Assembly: GCF_014204515.1 (NCBI RefSeq)
Contig: NZ_JACHLI010000035.1
Coordinates: 12,624-76,623, forward strand
Length of the DNA stretch: 64,000 nucleotides
Source: Pseudomonas nitroreducens
GTDB taxonomy: Bacteria > Pseudomonadota > Gammaproteobacteria > Pseudomonadales > Pseudomonadaceae
Direction of reading: 5' to 3'
Both the position numbers and the translations under genes were made by a program. The notes under the pieces were generated by a model that was given only the letters and a program-made list of their open reading frames with translations, did not search any database and was not told the DNA's origin. Below, piece after piece: positions 8,526-16,875 of the stretch (the first letter of the stretch is position 1; the number at the start of each line of letters is the position of its first letter).

Positions 8526-10607
8526 TTGAAACTGGATCCCCGGCACAGCCTTTCCCTCAAGCTGCTGCGAATGGTATTGCTCGCGGCCCTCGTGGTCGGG
8601 GTGGTACTCAGCTGTGCCCAGATCGTCTATGACGCCCACAAGGCGCGCCAGGCCGTACACAACGATGCCCAGCGCATCCTGGCGATGGTCCGCGACCCCT
8701 CCACCCAGGCCGTCTACAGCCTCGACCGCGACATGGCGATGCAGGTCCTCGAAGGCCTGTTCCAGCACGAGGCCGTACGCTACGCCGCCATCGGCCATCC
8801 CGACGAACCCATGCTGGCGGAGAAGTCGCGCCCGCTGCTGGACTCCAGCACCCGCTGGATGACCGACCCGATCCTCGGCGCCGAGCAGAACTACTCCATC
8901 CGCCTCGCCGGCCGCGGCGGCTCCAACGAATACTACGGCGACCTGAAGATCACCCTCGACACCGCGCCCTACGGCGACGATTTCGTCGCCACCTCGGTGA
9001 TCATCTTCATCTCCGGCATTCTTCGCGCCATGGCCCTGAGCCTGGTGCTGTTCATGGTCTACCACTGGCTGCTGACCAAGCCGCTGTCGAAGATCATCGA
9101 GCACCTGGCCTCGATCAACCCGGACCGGCCCAGCCAGCACAAGCTGCCGATGCCCGACGGCCACGAGAAGGACGAACTGGGCCTGTGGGTGACCACCGCC
9201 AACCAGTTGCTGGCCTCCATCGAGCGCAACGGCCATCTGCGCCGGGAGGCCGAAGACAGCCTGCTGCGCATCTCCCAGTACGATTTCCTCACCGGCCTGC
9301 CCAACCGCAAACTGCTGCAGCAGCGCCTGGACCAGATACTCGAGGGCGCCTCGCGCCTGCAACGCCGCGTCGCCGTGCTGTGCCTGGGCCTGGACGACTT
9401 CAAGGGCATCAACGAGCAGTACAGCTACCAGTTCGGCGACCAGTTGCTGATCGCCCTCGCCGACCGCCTGCGCACCCGCAGCGCGCACCTGGGCGCCCTG
9501 GCGCGGCTGGGCGGCGACCAGTTCGCCCTGGTCCAGGCCGACATCGAGCAACCCTACGAAGCGGCGGAACTGGCCCAGCAGATTCTCGACGACCTGGAAG
9601 CGCCCTTCGAGCTGGACCAGCACCTGGTGCACCTGCGCGCCACCATCGGCATCACCCTGTTCCCCGAGGACGGCGAGACCACCGAGAAGCTGCTGCAGAA
9701 AGCCGAACAGACCATGACCCTGGCCAAGAGCCGCTCGCGCAACCGCTACCAGTTCTACATCGCCAGCGTCGACAGCGAGATGCGCCGTCGCCGCGAACTG
9801 GAGAAGGACCTGCGCGAAGCCCTGGCACGCAACGAACTGCACCTCGTCTATCAGCCGCAGGTGGATTACCGCGACCACCGCGTGGTCGGCGTCGAGGCGC
9901 TGCTGCGCTGGCAGCACCCGACCCAGGGCTGGGTCGCGCCGGACCTGTTCATCCCGCTGGCGGAGCAGAACGGCAGCATCTTCAGCATCGGCGAATGGGT
10001 GCTCGACCAGGCCTGCCGGCAACTGCGCGAATGGCATGACCAGGGCTTCGACGACCTGCGCCTCGCGGTCAACCTGTCCACCGTGCAGCTGCGCCACAAC
10101 GCCCTGCCACGGGTGGTCAGCAACCTGCTGCAGATGCACCGCCTGCCGCCGCGCTCGCTGGAGCTGGAAGTCACCGAGACCGGCCTGATGGAGGACATCT
10201 CCACCGCCGCCCAGCACCTGCTCAGCCTGCGCCGTGCCGGCGCGCTGATCGCCATCGACGACTTCGGCACCGGCTACTCCTCGCTGAGCTACCTGAAGAG
10301 CCTGCCGCTGGACAAGATCAAGATCGACAAGAGCTTCGTCCAGGACCTGCTGCTGGACGACGACGATGCCACCATCGTTCGCGCCATCATCCAGCTGGGC
10401 AAGAGCCTGGGCATGCAGGTGATCGCCGAGGGCGTGGAGACGGTCGAGCAGGAGGCCTACATCATTGCCCAGGGCTGCCACGAAGGTCAGGGCTACCTCT
10501 ACAGCAAGCCGCTGCCAGCGCGCGAGCTGACCCTCTACCTCAAGCAGGCACGGCGCCTGGCCGAAGCCGCCGGCGGCAATCCCAACGGCTCCGTCGAGCG
10601 CCATTGA
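8526..10607 (+). CDS. bifA: BifA, membrane-bound c-di-GMP phosphodiesterase (degenerate GGDEF + EAL)
   Basis: 693 residues from a TTG at 8526, chosen because AAGGAA precedes it and the protein then starts with a normal N-terminal anchor. The longer frame to 8400 lacks a start signal. Transmembrane helices lie near residues 14-35 and 160-185 around a periplasmic domain. The GGDEF domain carries GGDQF at 329-333, so cyclase activity is probably lost, while the EAL domain has intact VEALLRW from residue 456. BifA lowers c-di-GMP and controls the biofilm-swarming switch in P. aeruginosa. Confidence 0.93.
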   Translation: MKLDPRHSLSLKLLRMVLLAALVVGVVLSCAQIVYDAHKARQAVHNDAQRILAMVRDPSTQAVYSLDRDMAMQVLEGLFQHEAVRYAAIGHPDEPMLAEKSRPLLDSSTRWMTDPILGAEQNYSIRLAGRGGSNEYYGDLKITLDTAPYGDDFVATSVIIFISGILRAMALSLVLFMVYHWLLTKPLSKIIEHLASINPDRPSQHKLPMPDGHEKDELGLWVTTANQLLASIERNGHLRREAEDSLLRISQYDFLTGLPNRKLLQQRLDQILEGASRLQRRVAVLCLGLDDFKGINEQYSYQFGDQLLIALADRLRTRSAHLGALARLGGDQFALVQADIEQPYEAAELAQQILDDLEAPFELDQHLVHLRATIGITLFPEDGETTEKLLQKAEQTMTLAKSRSRNRYQFYIASVDSEMRRRRELEKDLREALARNELHLVYQPQVDYRDHRVVGVEALLRWQHPTQGWVAPDLFIPLAEQNGSIFSIGEWVLDQACRQLREWHDQGFDDLRLAVNLSTVQLRHNALPRVVSNLLQMHRLPPRSLELEVTETGLMEDISTAAQHLLSLRRAGALIAIDDFGTGYSSLSYLKSLPLDKIKIDKSFVQDLLLDDDDATIVRAIIQLGKSLGMQVIAEGVETVEQEAYIIAQGCHEGQGYLYSKPLPARELTLYLKQARRLAEAAGGNPNGSVERH

Positions 10608-10626
10608 TACCGCACGACACTGTCCC

Positions 10627-10652
10627 TGTAGGAGCGAGCTTGCTCGCGAACC
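10627..10652. repeat. Intergenic repeat, family C (short copy)
   Basis: TGTAGGAGCGAGCTTGCTCG followed by CGAACC, a 'gagcGAGCTTGCTCgc' palindrome. A fuller copy lies at 26099-26180. Confidence 0.75.
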
Positions 10653-10666
10653 GCATGGCACCAGAC

Positions 10667-10746
10667 CGTAGGGCGCATAAAGCGGAACGCTTTATCCGCC
10701 ATCCGCGCGGACTCGGCGGATAACGCCTGAGGCGTTATTCGCCCTA
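10667..10746. repeat. Intergenic palindromic repeat, family B
   Basis: Starts CGTAGGGCGCATAAAGCGG and ends GTTATTCGCCCTAC. Inner arms AAAGCGGAACGCTTT and GGATAACGCCTGAGGCGTTA are themselves palindromic. With 10627-10652 it fills part of the 332-base gap after bifA. Confidence 0.85.
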
Positions 10747-10853
10747 CACCGGTCTCAACCACCTGCGACTTTCCTCGTAGAAGTGCCGATTACGCCATGC
10801 TGCTGGCGACCTGCTGGCCTTGTGACCAACCAGCGCCACCGATGTCTCTTTTC

Positions 10854-10872
10854 AAAAATGAAAATCTTTCGC
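10854..10872 (+). promoter_or_regulatory. Candidate Fur box upstream of the imelysin cluster
   Basis: AAAAATGAAAATCTTTCGC matches the Fur 19-mer at 13 of 19 positions by hand. It lies 68-86 bases before the IcmP start in an AT-rich promoter-like stretch. Iron-repressed expression of imelysin clusters is known, which supports the reading. Confidence 0.5.
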
Positions 10873-10939
10873 ATTATGTTGCGGATTTTCTTGCGCAGTC
10901 CTTTTTCGTGCGCCTCTTTTCCATGCAAAGGAACCCGTC

Positions 10940-12280
10940 ATGACTCGTATGCCCTGGGCCACTGCCAGCCTGCTCGCCATCGCCATTTCCCTCGCCGGCT
11001 GCGGCGATGACAAGAAAGCCGAAGCCCCCGCCGCTGCCGCTCCGGCCGCCAGCACCCAGAGCACTGCGCCGGCCGCGACCGCCAAGGTCGACGAGGCCGC
11101 GGTCAAGGCCGTGGTAAAGAACTACCTGGACATCGCCGAAGCCACCTACGGCGACGCCCTGACCACCGCCAAGGCCCTGCAGACCGCCGTCGACGCGCTG
11201 ATCGCCAAGCCCAGCGAAGCCACCCTGAAGGCCGCCCGCGAAGCCTGGATCGCTTCCCGCCCGTCCTACTCGCAGAGCGAAGCCTTCCGCTTCGGCAACT
11301 CGATCATCGACGACTGGGAAGGCGCGGTTAACGCCTGGCCGCTGGACGAAGGCCTGATCGACTACGTCGCCAAGGACTACCAGCACGCCGAAGGCAACGC
11401 CGGCGCCACCGCCAACATCATCGCCAACACCGAGATCCAGGTCGGCGAAGACAAGATCGACGTCAAGGAAATCACCGGCGAGAAGCTCAAGGGCCTGAAC
11501 GAGCTGGGCGGCTCCGAAGCCAACGTCGCCACCGGCTACCACGCCATCGAATTCCTGCTCTGGGGCCAGGACCTGAACGGCACCAAGCCGGGCGCCGGCG
11601 ATCGCAAGTACACCGACTACGCCCAGGGCAAGGACTGCACCAACGGTCACTGCGACCGTCGCGCCGCCTACCTGAAGGCCGCCACCGACCTGCTGGTTTC
11701 CGACCTGGAAGAAATGGTCGGCAACTTCAAGTCCGGCGTCGCCGACAACTACCGCGCCAAGGTCGAGGCCGACACCGCCGAGAACAACCTGCGCAAGATG
11801 TTCTTCGGCATGGGCTCCCTGTCCCTCGGCGAGCTGGCCGGCGAGCGCATGAAGGTCGCGCTGGAAGCCAACTCCACCGAAGACGAGCACGACTGCTTCA
11901 GCGACAACACCCACAACACCCTGTTCTACAACGCCAAGTCGATCCGCAACATCTACCTGGGCGAGTACAAGCGCACCGACGGCAGCGTCGTGAAGGGCCC
12001 GAGCCTGTCCGACCTGGTCGCCAAGGCTGACGCCGCCGCCGACACCGACCTGAAGAACGACCTGGCCAACACCGAAGCCAAGATGCAGATCATCGTCGAC
12101 CGTGCCGAGAAGGACGGCGTGCACTTCGACCAGATGATCGCTCCGGAAGACAAGGACGATCAGCAGAAGATCCGCGACGCCATCGCCTCGCTGGTCAAGC
12201 AGACCGGCGCCATCGAGAAGGCCGCCACCGCGGTCGGCGTGCAGGACCTGAAGCCGGACAACGCCGATCACCAGTTCTGA
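10940..12280 (+). CDS. icmP: IcmP-type imelysin lipoprotein/metallopeptidase
   Basis: 446 residues. It begins with a lipoprotein signal (AISLAGCGDD, Cys near residue 21), followed by an Ala/Pro linker and an imelysin domain. The imelysin GxHxxE motif is present as GYHAIEFLLWGQD. Length and start match the P. aeruginosa insulin-cleaving metalloprotease IcmP. Imelysins are now mostly regarded as iron-regulated periplasmic or surface proteins for iron handling, so proteolysis may not be the main role. First gene of a four-gene set. Confidence 0.88.
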   Translation: MTRMPWATASLLAIAISLAGCGDDKKAEAPAAAAPAASTQSTAPAATAKVDEAAVKAVVKNYLDIAEATYGDALTTAKALQTAVDALIAKPSEATLKAAREAWIASRPSYSQSEAFRFGNSIIDDWEGAVNAWPLDEGLIDYVAKDYQHAEGNAGATANIIANTEIQVGEDKIDVKEITGEKLKGLNELGGSEANVATGYHAIEFLLWGQDLNGTKPGAGDRKYTDYAQGKDCTNGHCDRRAAYLKAATDLLVSDLEEMVGNFKSGVADNYRAKVEADTAENNLRKMFFGMGSLSLGELAGERMKVALEANSTEDEHDCFSDNTHNTLFYNAKSIRNIYLGEYKRTDGSVVKGPSLSDLVAKADAAADTDLKNDLANTEAKMQIIVDRAEKDGVHFDQMIAPEDKDDQQKIRDAIASLVKQTGAIEKAATAVGVQDLKPDNADHQF

Positions 12281-12334
12281 TCAGCGCGCTTGAAAGGGAC
12301 TGCGGCTCCACGCCGCAGTCCCCCGACAGCTCCG

Positions 12335-12361
12335 ACAAAGCCCCGCCCTGCGGGGCTTTGT
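12335..12361 (+). terminator. Hairpin terminator after icmP
   Basis: ACAAAGCCCCGCCCTGCGGG plus GCTTTGT forms a perfect stem with few T residues after it. A second GC hairpin, GGACTGCGG / CCGCAGTCC, sits at 12297-12322 just after the stop. The downstream genes may therefore have their own promoter. Confidence 0.65.
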
Positions 12362-12389
12362 CATTTCCGGGCGGCAAACGATGTCGTTC

Positions 12390-12414
12390 GCAAATACAAA
12401 TTTTTCATATTTGC
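12390..12414. promoter_or_regulatory. AT-rich inverted repeat upstream of the di-haem gene
   Basis: GCAAATA-N11-TATTTGC is a perfect 7-bp inverted repeat in an AT-rich island 60-80 bases before the start at 12473. It does not match the Fur consensus well. It may be an operator or promoter element. Confidence 0.4.
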
Positions 12415-12472
12415 ATTTGACGCCCCTGCTACCATGGCGCGCTGCCATTAACCCGTTCCGGAACCGCCGTCG

Positions 12473-13891
12473 ATGCTCCCCCGCCGTACCGCTCTGTGCC
12501 TTGTGCTGTCTGCCCTCGCCCTTGCCGCGTGCGAGCCGGAGACCTCCCAGCACGCCGTGGCGGAACCCGGCGAAGCGCTCTCCGGCGGCGCCGCCACGGT
12601 CAAGCAGAGCGACCGCAACGCCTACTCCATGCCCTCGGCCAACCTCACGCCGAGCCGGCGCCTGGACTTCGCCGTGGGCAACAGTTTCTTCCGCAATCCC
12701 TGGGTCATCGCACCGACCACCACCACTGCGCGTGACGGCCTCGGCCCGCTGTTCAATACCAACGCCTGCCAGAACTGCCACATCAAGGACGGCCGCGGCC
12801 ATCCGCCGGAGCTGAACGACGTCAACGCCGTGTCGATGCTGGTGCGCCTGTCGATCCCTGCCGGCTCCGCCGATATCGAGACCATCAAGCGCCTGGGCGT
12901 GGTGCCCGAGCCGGTGTACGGCGGGCAGTTCCAGGACTCAGCGATCCCCGGCGTAGCGCCCGAAGGCAAGGTGCGCGTGGAATACGACGCGGTGCCGGTG
13001 ACCTTCAAGGACGGCAGCGTGGTCGAGTTGCGCAAGCCGAAACTGCGCATCAGCGACCTGGGCTACGGCCCGATGCACAAGGACACGATGTTCTCCGCGC
13101 GCATTGCCCCACCGATGATCGGCCTGGGCCTGCTGGAGTCCATCAGCGAGGCGGACATCCTGGCCAACGCCGAGCTCCAGGCCAAGGGCAACGACGGCGT
13201 CCACGGCCGGCCGAACCGGGTCTGGGACGATGCCGCGCAGCAGACCGTGCTCGGCCGCTTCGGCTGGAAGGCCGGGCAGCCCAACGTCGCCCAGCAGAAC
13301 GCCCACGCCTTCTCCGGCGACATGGGCCTGACCAGCGACCTGCTGCCCCATGACGACTGCACCCCGGCCCAGGTCGACTGCCTGAACGCCATCGACGGCG
13401 GCAAGCCGGAAGTCAGCCAGCACATCTTCAACCAAGTCGCCTTCTACGCCCGCAACCTCGCGGTGCCGGCACGGCGCAAGGTCGACGACCCGCAGGTACT
13501 CACCGGCAAGGGCCTGTTCCATGACAGCGGCTGCGCCAGCTGCCACACGCCCAAATTCACCACCGGGCCGAACGCCGCCGAGCCGGAACTGGCCAACCAG
13601 GTGATCCGCCCCTACAGCGACCTGCTGCTGCATGACATGGGCGAGGGACTAGCGGACAATCGCCCAGAATTTCTTGCCAGCGGCCGCGACTGGCGCACGG
13701 CGCCGCTGTGGGGCATCGGCCTGACCGAGACGGTCAACGGCCACACCCAGTTCCTGCACGACGGCCGCGCCCGCAACCTGCTCGAAGCTGTGCTCTGGCA
13801 CGGCGGCGAAGCCGAAGCGGCGAAGCAACGCGTACTGAATTTCGACGCCGGGCAGCGCGATGCCCTGCTGGCGTTCCTGAACTCACTCTAA
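12473..13891 (+). CDS. Di-haem cytochrome c lipoprotein (thiol oxidoreductase/DUF1111 family)
   Basis: 472 residues. The signal ends in a lipobox (LALAACEPE), so it is probably a lipid-anchored periplasmic protein. Two CxxCH haem c sites are present: CQNCH near residue 102 and CASCH near residue 356, in the context typical of the di-haem oxidoreductase family. Fifteen bases separate it from the next imelysin. With two imelysins and DUF1513 it forms a recurrent gene set linked to iron acquisition; a ferrous/ferric redox role is inference. Confidence 0.88.
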   Translation: MLPRRTALCLVLSALALAACEPETSQHAVAEPGEALSGGAATVKQSDRNAYSMPSANLTPSRRLDFAVGNSFFRNPWVIAPTTTTARDGLGPLFNTNACQNCHIKDGRGHPPELNDVNAVSMLVRLSIPAGSADIETIKRLGVVPEPVYGGQFQDSAIPGVAPEGKVRVEYDAVPVTFKDGSVVELRKPKLRISDLGYGPMHKDTMFSARIAPPMIGLGLLESISEADILANAELQAKGNDGVHGRPNRVWDDAAQQTVLGRFGWKAGQPNVAQQNAHAFSGDMGLTSDLLPHDDCTPAQVDCLNAIDGGKPEVSQHIFNQVAFYARNLAVPARRKVDDPQVLTGKGLFHDSGCASCHTPKFTTGPNAAEPELANQVIRPYSDLLLHDMGEGLADNRPEFLASGRDWRTAPLWGIGLTETVNGHTQFLHDGRARNLLEAVLWHGGEAEAAKQRVLNFDAGQRDALLAFLNSL

Positions 13892-13906
13892 GGAGCCGAG
13901 CCCACC

Positions 13907-14968
13907 ATGTTCCGCCCCCGACTTCTGATCACCAGCCTCGCCATCGCCCTGGGCGCCTGCTCGCCCACCGACCCGCAGGCCACCACCAGCGCCACCCTGG
14001 CCCAGCAGGTGATCCTGCCGACTTACAGCCGCTGGGTCGACGCCGACCGCGCGCTGGCCGCCAGCGCCCTGGCCTACTGCCAGGGCAAGGAAGACCTGAC
14101 CAAGGCGCGCGCCGACTTCATGGCCGCGCAGAAGGCCTGGGCCGAGCTGCAGCCGCTGCTGGTCGGCCCGCTGGCCGAGGGCAACCGCTCCTGGCAGGTA
14201 CAGTTCTGGCCGGACAAGAAGAACCTCGTGGCGCGCCAGGTCGAGCAACTGCTCAACAGCGGCAACGCGATCTCCCCGGCGACCCTGGATAAATCCAGCG
14301 TGGTGGTCCAGGGCCTGACCGCCTACGAATACATTCTCTACGACGCCAAGATCGACCTCGCCAACGCCGAGACCAAGGCGCGCTACTGCCCGCTGCTGGA
14401 AGCCATCGGCAGCCACCAGCAGGCCCTGGCGGAGAGCATCCTGGCGCAGTGGAAGCAGGACGGCGGCATGCTCGCCCAGCTCTCCAAGTTCCCCAACGAG
14501 CGCTACGCCGATGCCCACGAGGCGATCGCCGAGCTGCTGCGTGTGCAGGTCACCGCGCTGGACATGCTGAAGAAGAAACTCGGCACGCCACTGGGTCGCC
14601 AGAGCAAGGGCATCCCGCAGCCGTTCCAGGCCGAAGGCTGGCGCAGCGACATGTCCCTGGCGAGCCTGGATTCCAGCCTCACCGGCGCCCAGGCGCTGTG
14701 GGACGGCACCGACAAGAAGGGCCTGCGCGCCCTGCTGCCGGCCGAGCAGAAAGAGCTGGCCGGCAAGATCGACGCGGCCTACGCCGATGTCCACGGCAAG
14801 CTGAAGGCGATCAACCAGCCGCTCAGCGAGCTGCTGAAGAACGAAGCCGGCCTCAAGCAGTTGAACGACCTGTACGACAGCCTGAACGTTGTCCATCGCC
14901 TGCACGAAGGCGACCTGGCGAAGGCGCTGGGAGTGCAGCTCGGCTTCAACGCCAACGACGGCGATTGA
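13907..14968 (+). CDS. Second imelysin-family lipoprotein
   Basis: 353 residues with a lipoprotein signal (AIALGACSPTD). The imelysin domain is of the divergent type: where IcmP has GYHAIE this protein has GLTAYEYILYD, keeping the Glu but lacking the His. Preceded by AAGGAGCCGAGCCCACC. Translationally close to the di-haem gene upstream and followed after 153 bases by the DUF1513 gene. Confidence 0.86.
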   Translation: MFRPRLLITSLAIALGACSPTDPQATTSATLAQQVILPTYSRWVDADRALAASALAYCQGKEDLTKARADFMAAQKAWAELQPLLVGPLAEGNRSWQVQFWPDKKNLVARQVEQLLNSGNAISPATLDKSSVVVQGLTAYEYILYDAKIDLANAETKARYCPLLEAIGSHQQALAESILAQWKQDGGMLAQLSKFPNERYADAHEAIAELLRVQVTALDMLKKKLGTPLGRQSKGIPQPFQAEGWRSDMSLASLDSSLTGAQALWDGTDKKGLRALLPAEQKELAGKIDAAYADVHGKLKAINQPLSELLKNEAGLKQLNDLYDSLNVVHRLHEGDLAKALGVQLGFNANDGD

Positions 14969-15121
14969 TTCGATCTGCTGCGCGTCGGCCATGCGTCGTT
15001 GGAAAGGTTCGTCGAATTGCTCATTGGCTGGAGCCAACTCCGCACCCGCCGTACCTTTCCGCCTAGCCTGGCTCCAGCTCGCAGGATCGATGGGATGCAA
15101 GAGAAGATAGAGGTGCAAGCC

Positions 15122-16216
15122 ATGTTGCGACGTCACGTGATCGGCCTGGGCAGCCTGCTGCTCGGCGCCCTGACCTTCGGCGGCTGGACGCTGTCACGCA
15201 AGGGCAAGGAGCCCCTGGTGCTGTCCGCCCGTGACGACGCGGATGGCAAGCACTACGCCGTGGGCTATCGCCTGGACGGCAGCTGCGCCTTCGCCACCGA
15301 AGTCGGCCTGCGCTGCCACGACGTGGTGCAGCACCCGAGCCTGCCGCTGGCGTTGTTCGTCGCCCGCCGGCCGGGCCGGCACAGCTACCTGATCGACCTG
15401 AACGACGGCCGCCTGCTGCAGACCCTCGATTCGCAGACCGACCGCCACTTCTACGGCCACGGCGTGTGGCACAAGGACGGCGAGTGGCTGTACGCCACCG
15501 AGAACGACACCACCGATCCGGGCCGCGGCCTGCTCGGCTTGTACCGCTTCGACGGCGAGCGCCTGAGCCACACCGGCGAGGTTTCCACCCACGGTCTGGG
15601 CCCGCACCAGGTGTCCTGGATGCCCGATGGCGAAACCCTGGTGGTGGCCAACGGCGGCATCCGCACCGAAGCCGAAAGCCGCGTGGAGATGAACCTCGAC
15701 GCCATGGAGCCGAGCCTGGTGCTGATGCAGCGCGACGGCACGCTGATCTCCAAGGAAACCCTGCCGCAGCAGATGAACAGCGTCCGTCACCTGGCCATCG
15801 CCGCGGACGGCACCATCGTCGCCGGCCAGCAGTACATGGGCGACTCCCACGACCGCGCCGACCTGCTTGCGATCAAGCGCCCCGGCGAGGCCTTCCAGCC
15901 ATTCCCGCTGGCCGACGAGCAACGCCTGGCGATGACCCAGTACACCGCCAGCGTCGCCGTGCACAACGACCTGCGCCTGGTCGCCCTGACCGCCCCGCGC
16001 GGTAACCGCTTCTTCATCTGGGACCTGGATACTGGCGCCGTTCGCCTGGACGCACCGTTGCCCGATTGCGCCGGTGTCGGCGCGGTGAAGGACGGCTTCG
16101 TCGTCACCTCCGGCCAGGGTCGCTGCCGCGTCTACGACTGCCGCGGCGAGCGCATCGCCGGCACCCCGCTGGAGCTGCCCCCGGCCTTCTGGGACAACCA
16201 CCTGCACCTGGCCTGA
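15122..16216 (+). CDS. DUF1513 beta-propeller-like periplasmic protein
   Basis: 364 residues from the ATG at 15122; the upstream in-frame extension has no ribosome binding site and overlaps the natural gap. The N-terminus MLRRHVIGLGSLLLGAL has two Arg before a hydrophobic core and could be a Tat-like signal. The rest (FYGHGVWHKDG, THGLGPHQVSWMPDG, NGGIRTE) has the repeating short beta motifs of the DUF1513 family. It is the fourth gene of the imelysin set. Biochemical role unknown. Confidence 0.85.
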   Translation: MLRRHVIGLGSLLLGALTFGGWTLSRKGKEPLVLSARDDADGKHYAVGYRLDGSCAFATEVGLRCHDVVQHPSLPLALFVARRPGRHSYLIDLNDGRLLQTLDSQTDRHFYGHGVWHKDGEWLYATENDTTDPGRGLLGLYRFDGERLSHTGEVSTHGLGPHQVSWMPDGETLVVANGGIRTEAESRVEMNLDAMEPSLVLMQRDGTLISKETLPQQMNSVRHLAIAADGTIVAGQQYMGDSHDRADLLAIKRPGEAFQPFPLADEQRLAMTQYTASVAVHNDLRLVALTAPRGNRFFIWDLDTGAVRLDAPLPDCAGVGAVKDGFVVTSGQGRCRVYDCRGERIAGTPLELPPAFWDNHLHLA

Positions 16217-16236
16217 TCCATTGTCGGCCTGAACCC

Positions 16237-16440
16237 TTGCCGGCCTGAACGGCCTGCGTAGGAGCGGACTCCGTCCGCGATGGGCAGACGCCACCTTCGC
16301 AGTGGCCGGGAAGCGATCGCGGATGAATCCGCTCCCCAGCGGCTGCCGATCGCTCCCGTAGGGCGCATAACGCCTACGGCGTTATCCGCCGTCGTGGCGG
16401 ATAACCCGTTCCGGGTTATGCGCCCTACAAAACTGAACTC
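16237..16440. repeat. 204-bp composite repeat, first tandem copy
   Basis: One unit holds a short GGCCTGAACGGCC stretch, a family A palindrome (from 16257) and a family B palindrome (16361-16429). The same 204-bp period restarts at 16441. No gene is seen in the 659-base gap 16217-16875. Confidence 0.9.
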
Positions 16441-16637
16441 TTGCCGGCCTGAACGGCCTGCGTAGGAGCGGACTCCGTCCGCGATGGGCAGCCGCCACCT
16501 TCGCAGTGGCCAGGAAGCGATCGCGGATGAATCCGCTCCCCAGCGGCTGCCGATAGCTCCCGTAGGGCGCATAACGCCTACAGCGTTATCCGCCGTCGTG
16601 GCGGATAACCCGTTCCGGGTTATGCGCCCTACAAAAC
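16441..16637. repeat. 204-bp composite repeat, second tandem copy
   Basis: Nearly identical to 16237-16440; I see four substitutions (GACGCC/GCCGCC, GCCGGG/GCCAGG, GATCGC/GATAGC, TACGGC/TACAGC) before the copies diverge at the end. Confidence 0.9.
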
Positions 16638-16642
16638 CTATT

Positions 16643-16724
16643 TAGGAGCGGACTCCGTCCGCGATGTGCCACCACCACGCTCGGAGCCGCCGGAGGGCGA
16701 TCGCGGACGAAGTCCGCTCCTACG
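16643..16724. repeat. Intergenic palindromic repeat, family A
   Basis: TAGGAGCGGACTCCGTCCGC at the left pairs with GCGGACGAAGTCCGCTCCTA at the right. It lies directly after the tandem units, 150 bases before the chemoreceptor gene. Confidence 0.85.
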
Positions 16725-16875
16725 CCATCAACGATCCCACGGAATCCAGCCGGAACCCCCGTACCAGAGCGCCTGAACCCCCTACCACTCGTCTCCCTGG
16801 CCTCAGGAAGACAGCCACGCGGCCGATGCAAAGGCTGACCGATTCCCACCCTGCGTCTTAGAGGCGTAAACCACG

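Noticed and set aside
8406..10661. A 751-codon minus-strand frame opposite bifA
   Set aside because: Its translation is the Gln/Val/Gly-rich pattern typical of antisense frames in high-GC DNA, it has no start signal, and BifA on the other strand is well conserved.
16132..16849. Several frames through the composite repeats
   Set aside because: Their translations repeat because the DNA repeats; they lack start signals and are palindromic DNA, not genes.
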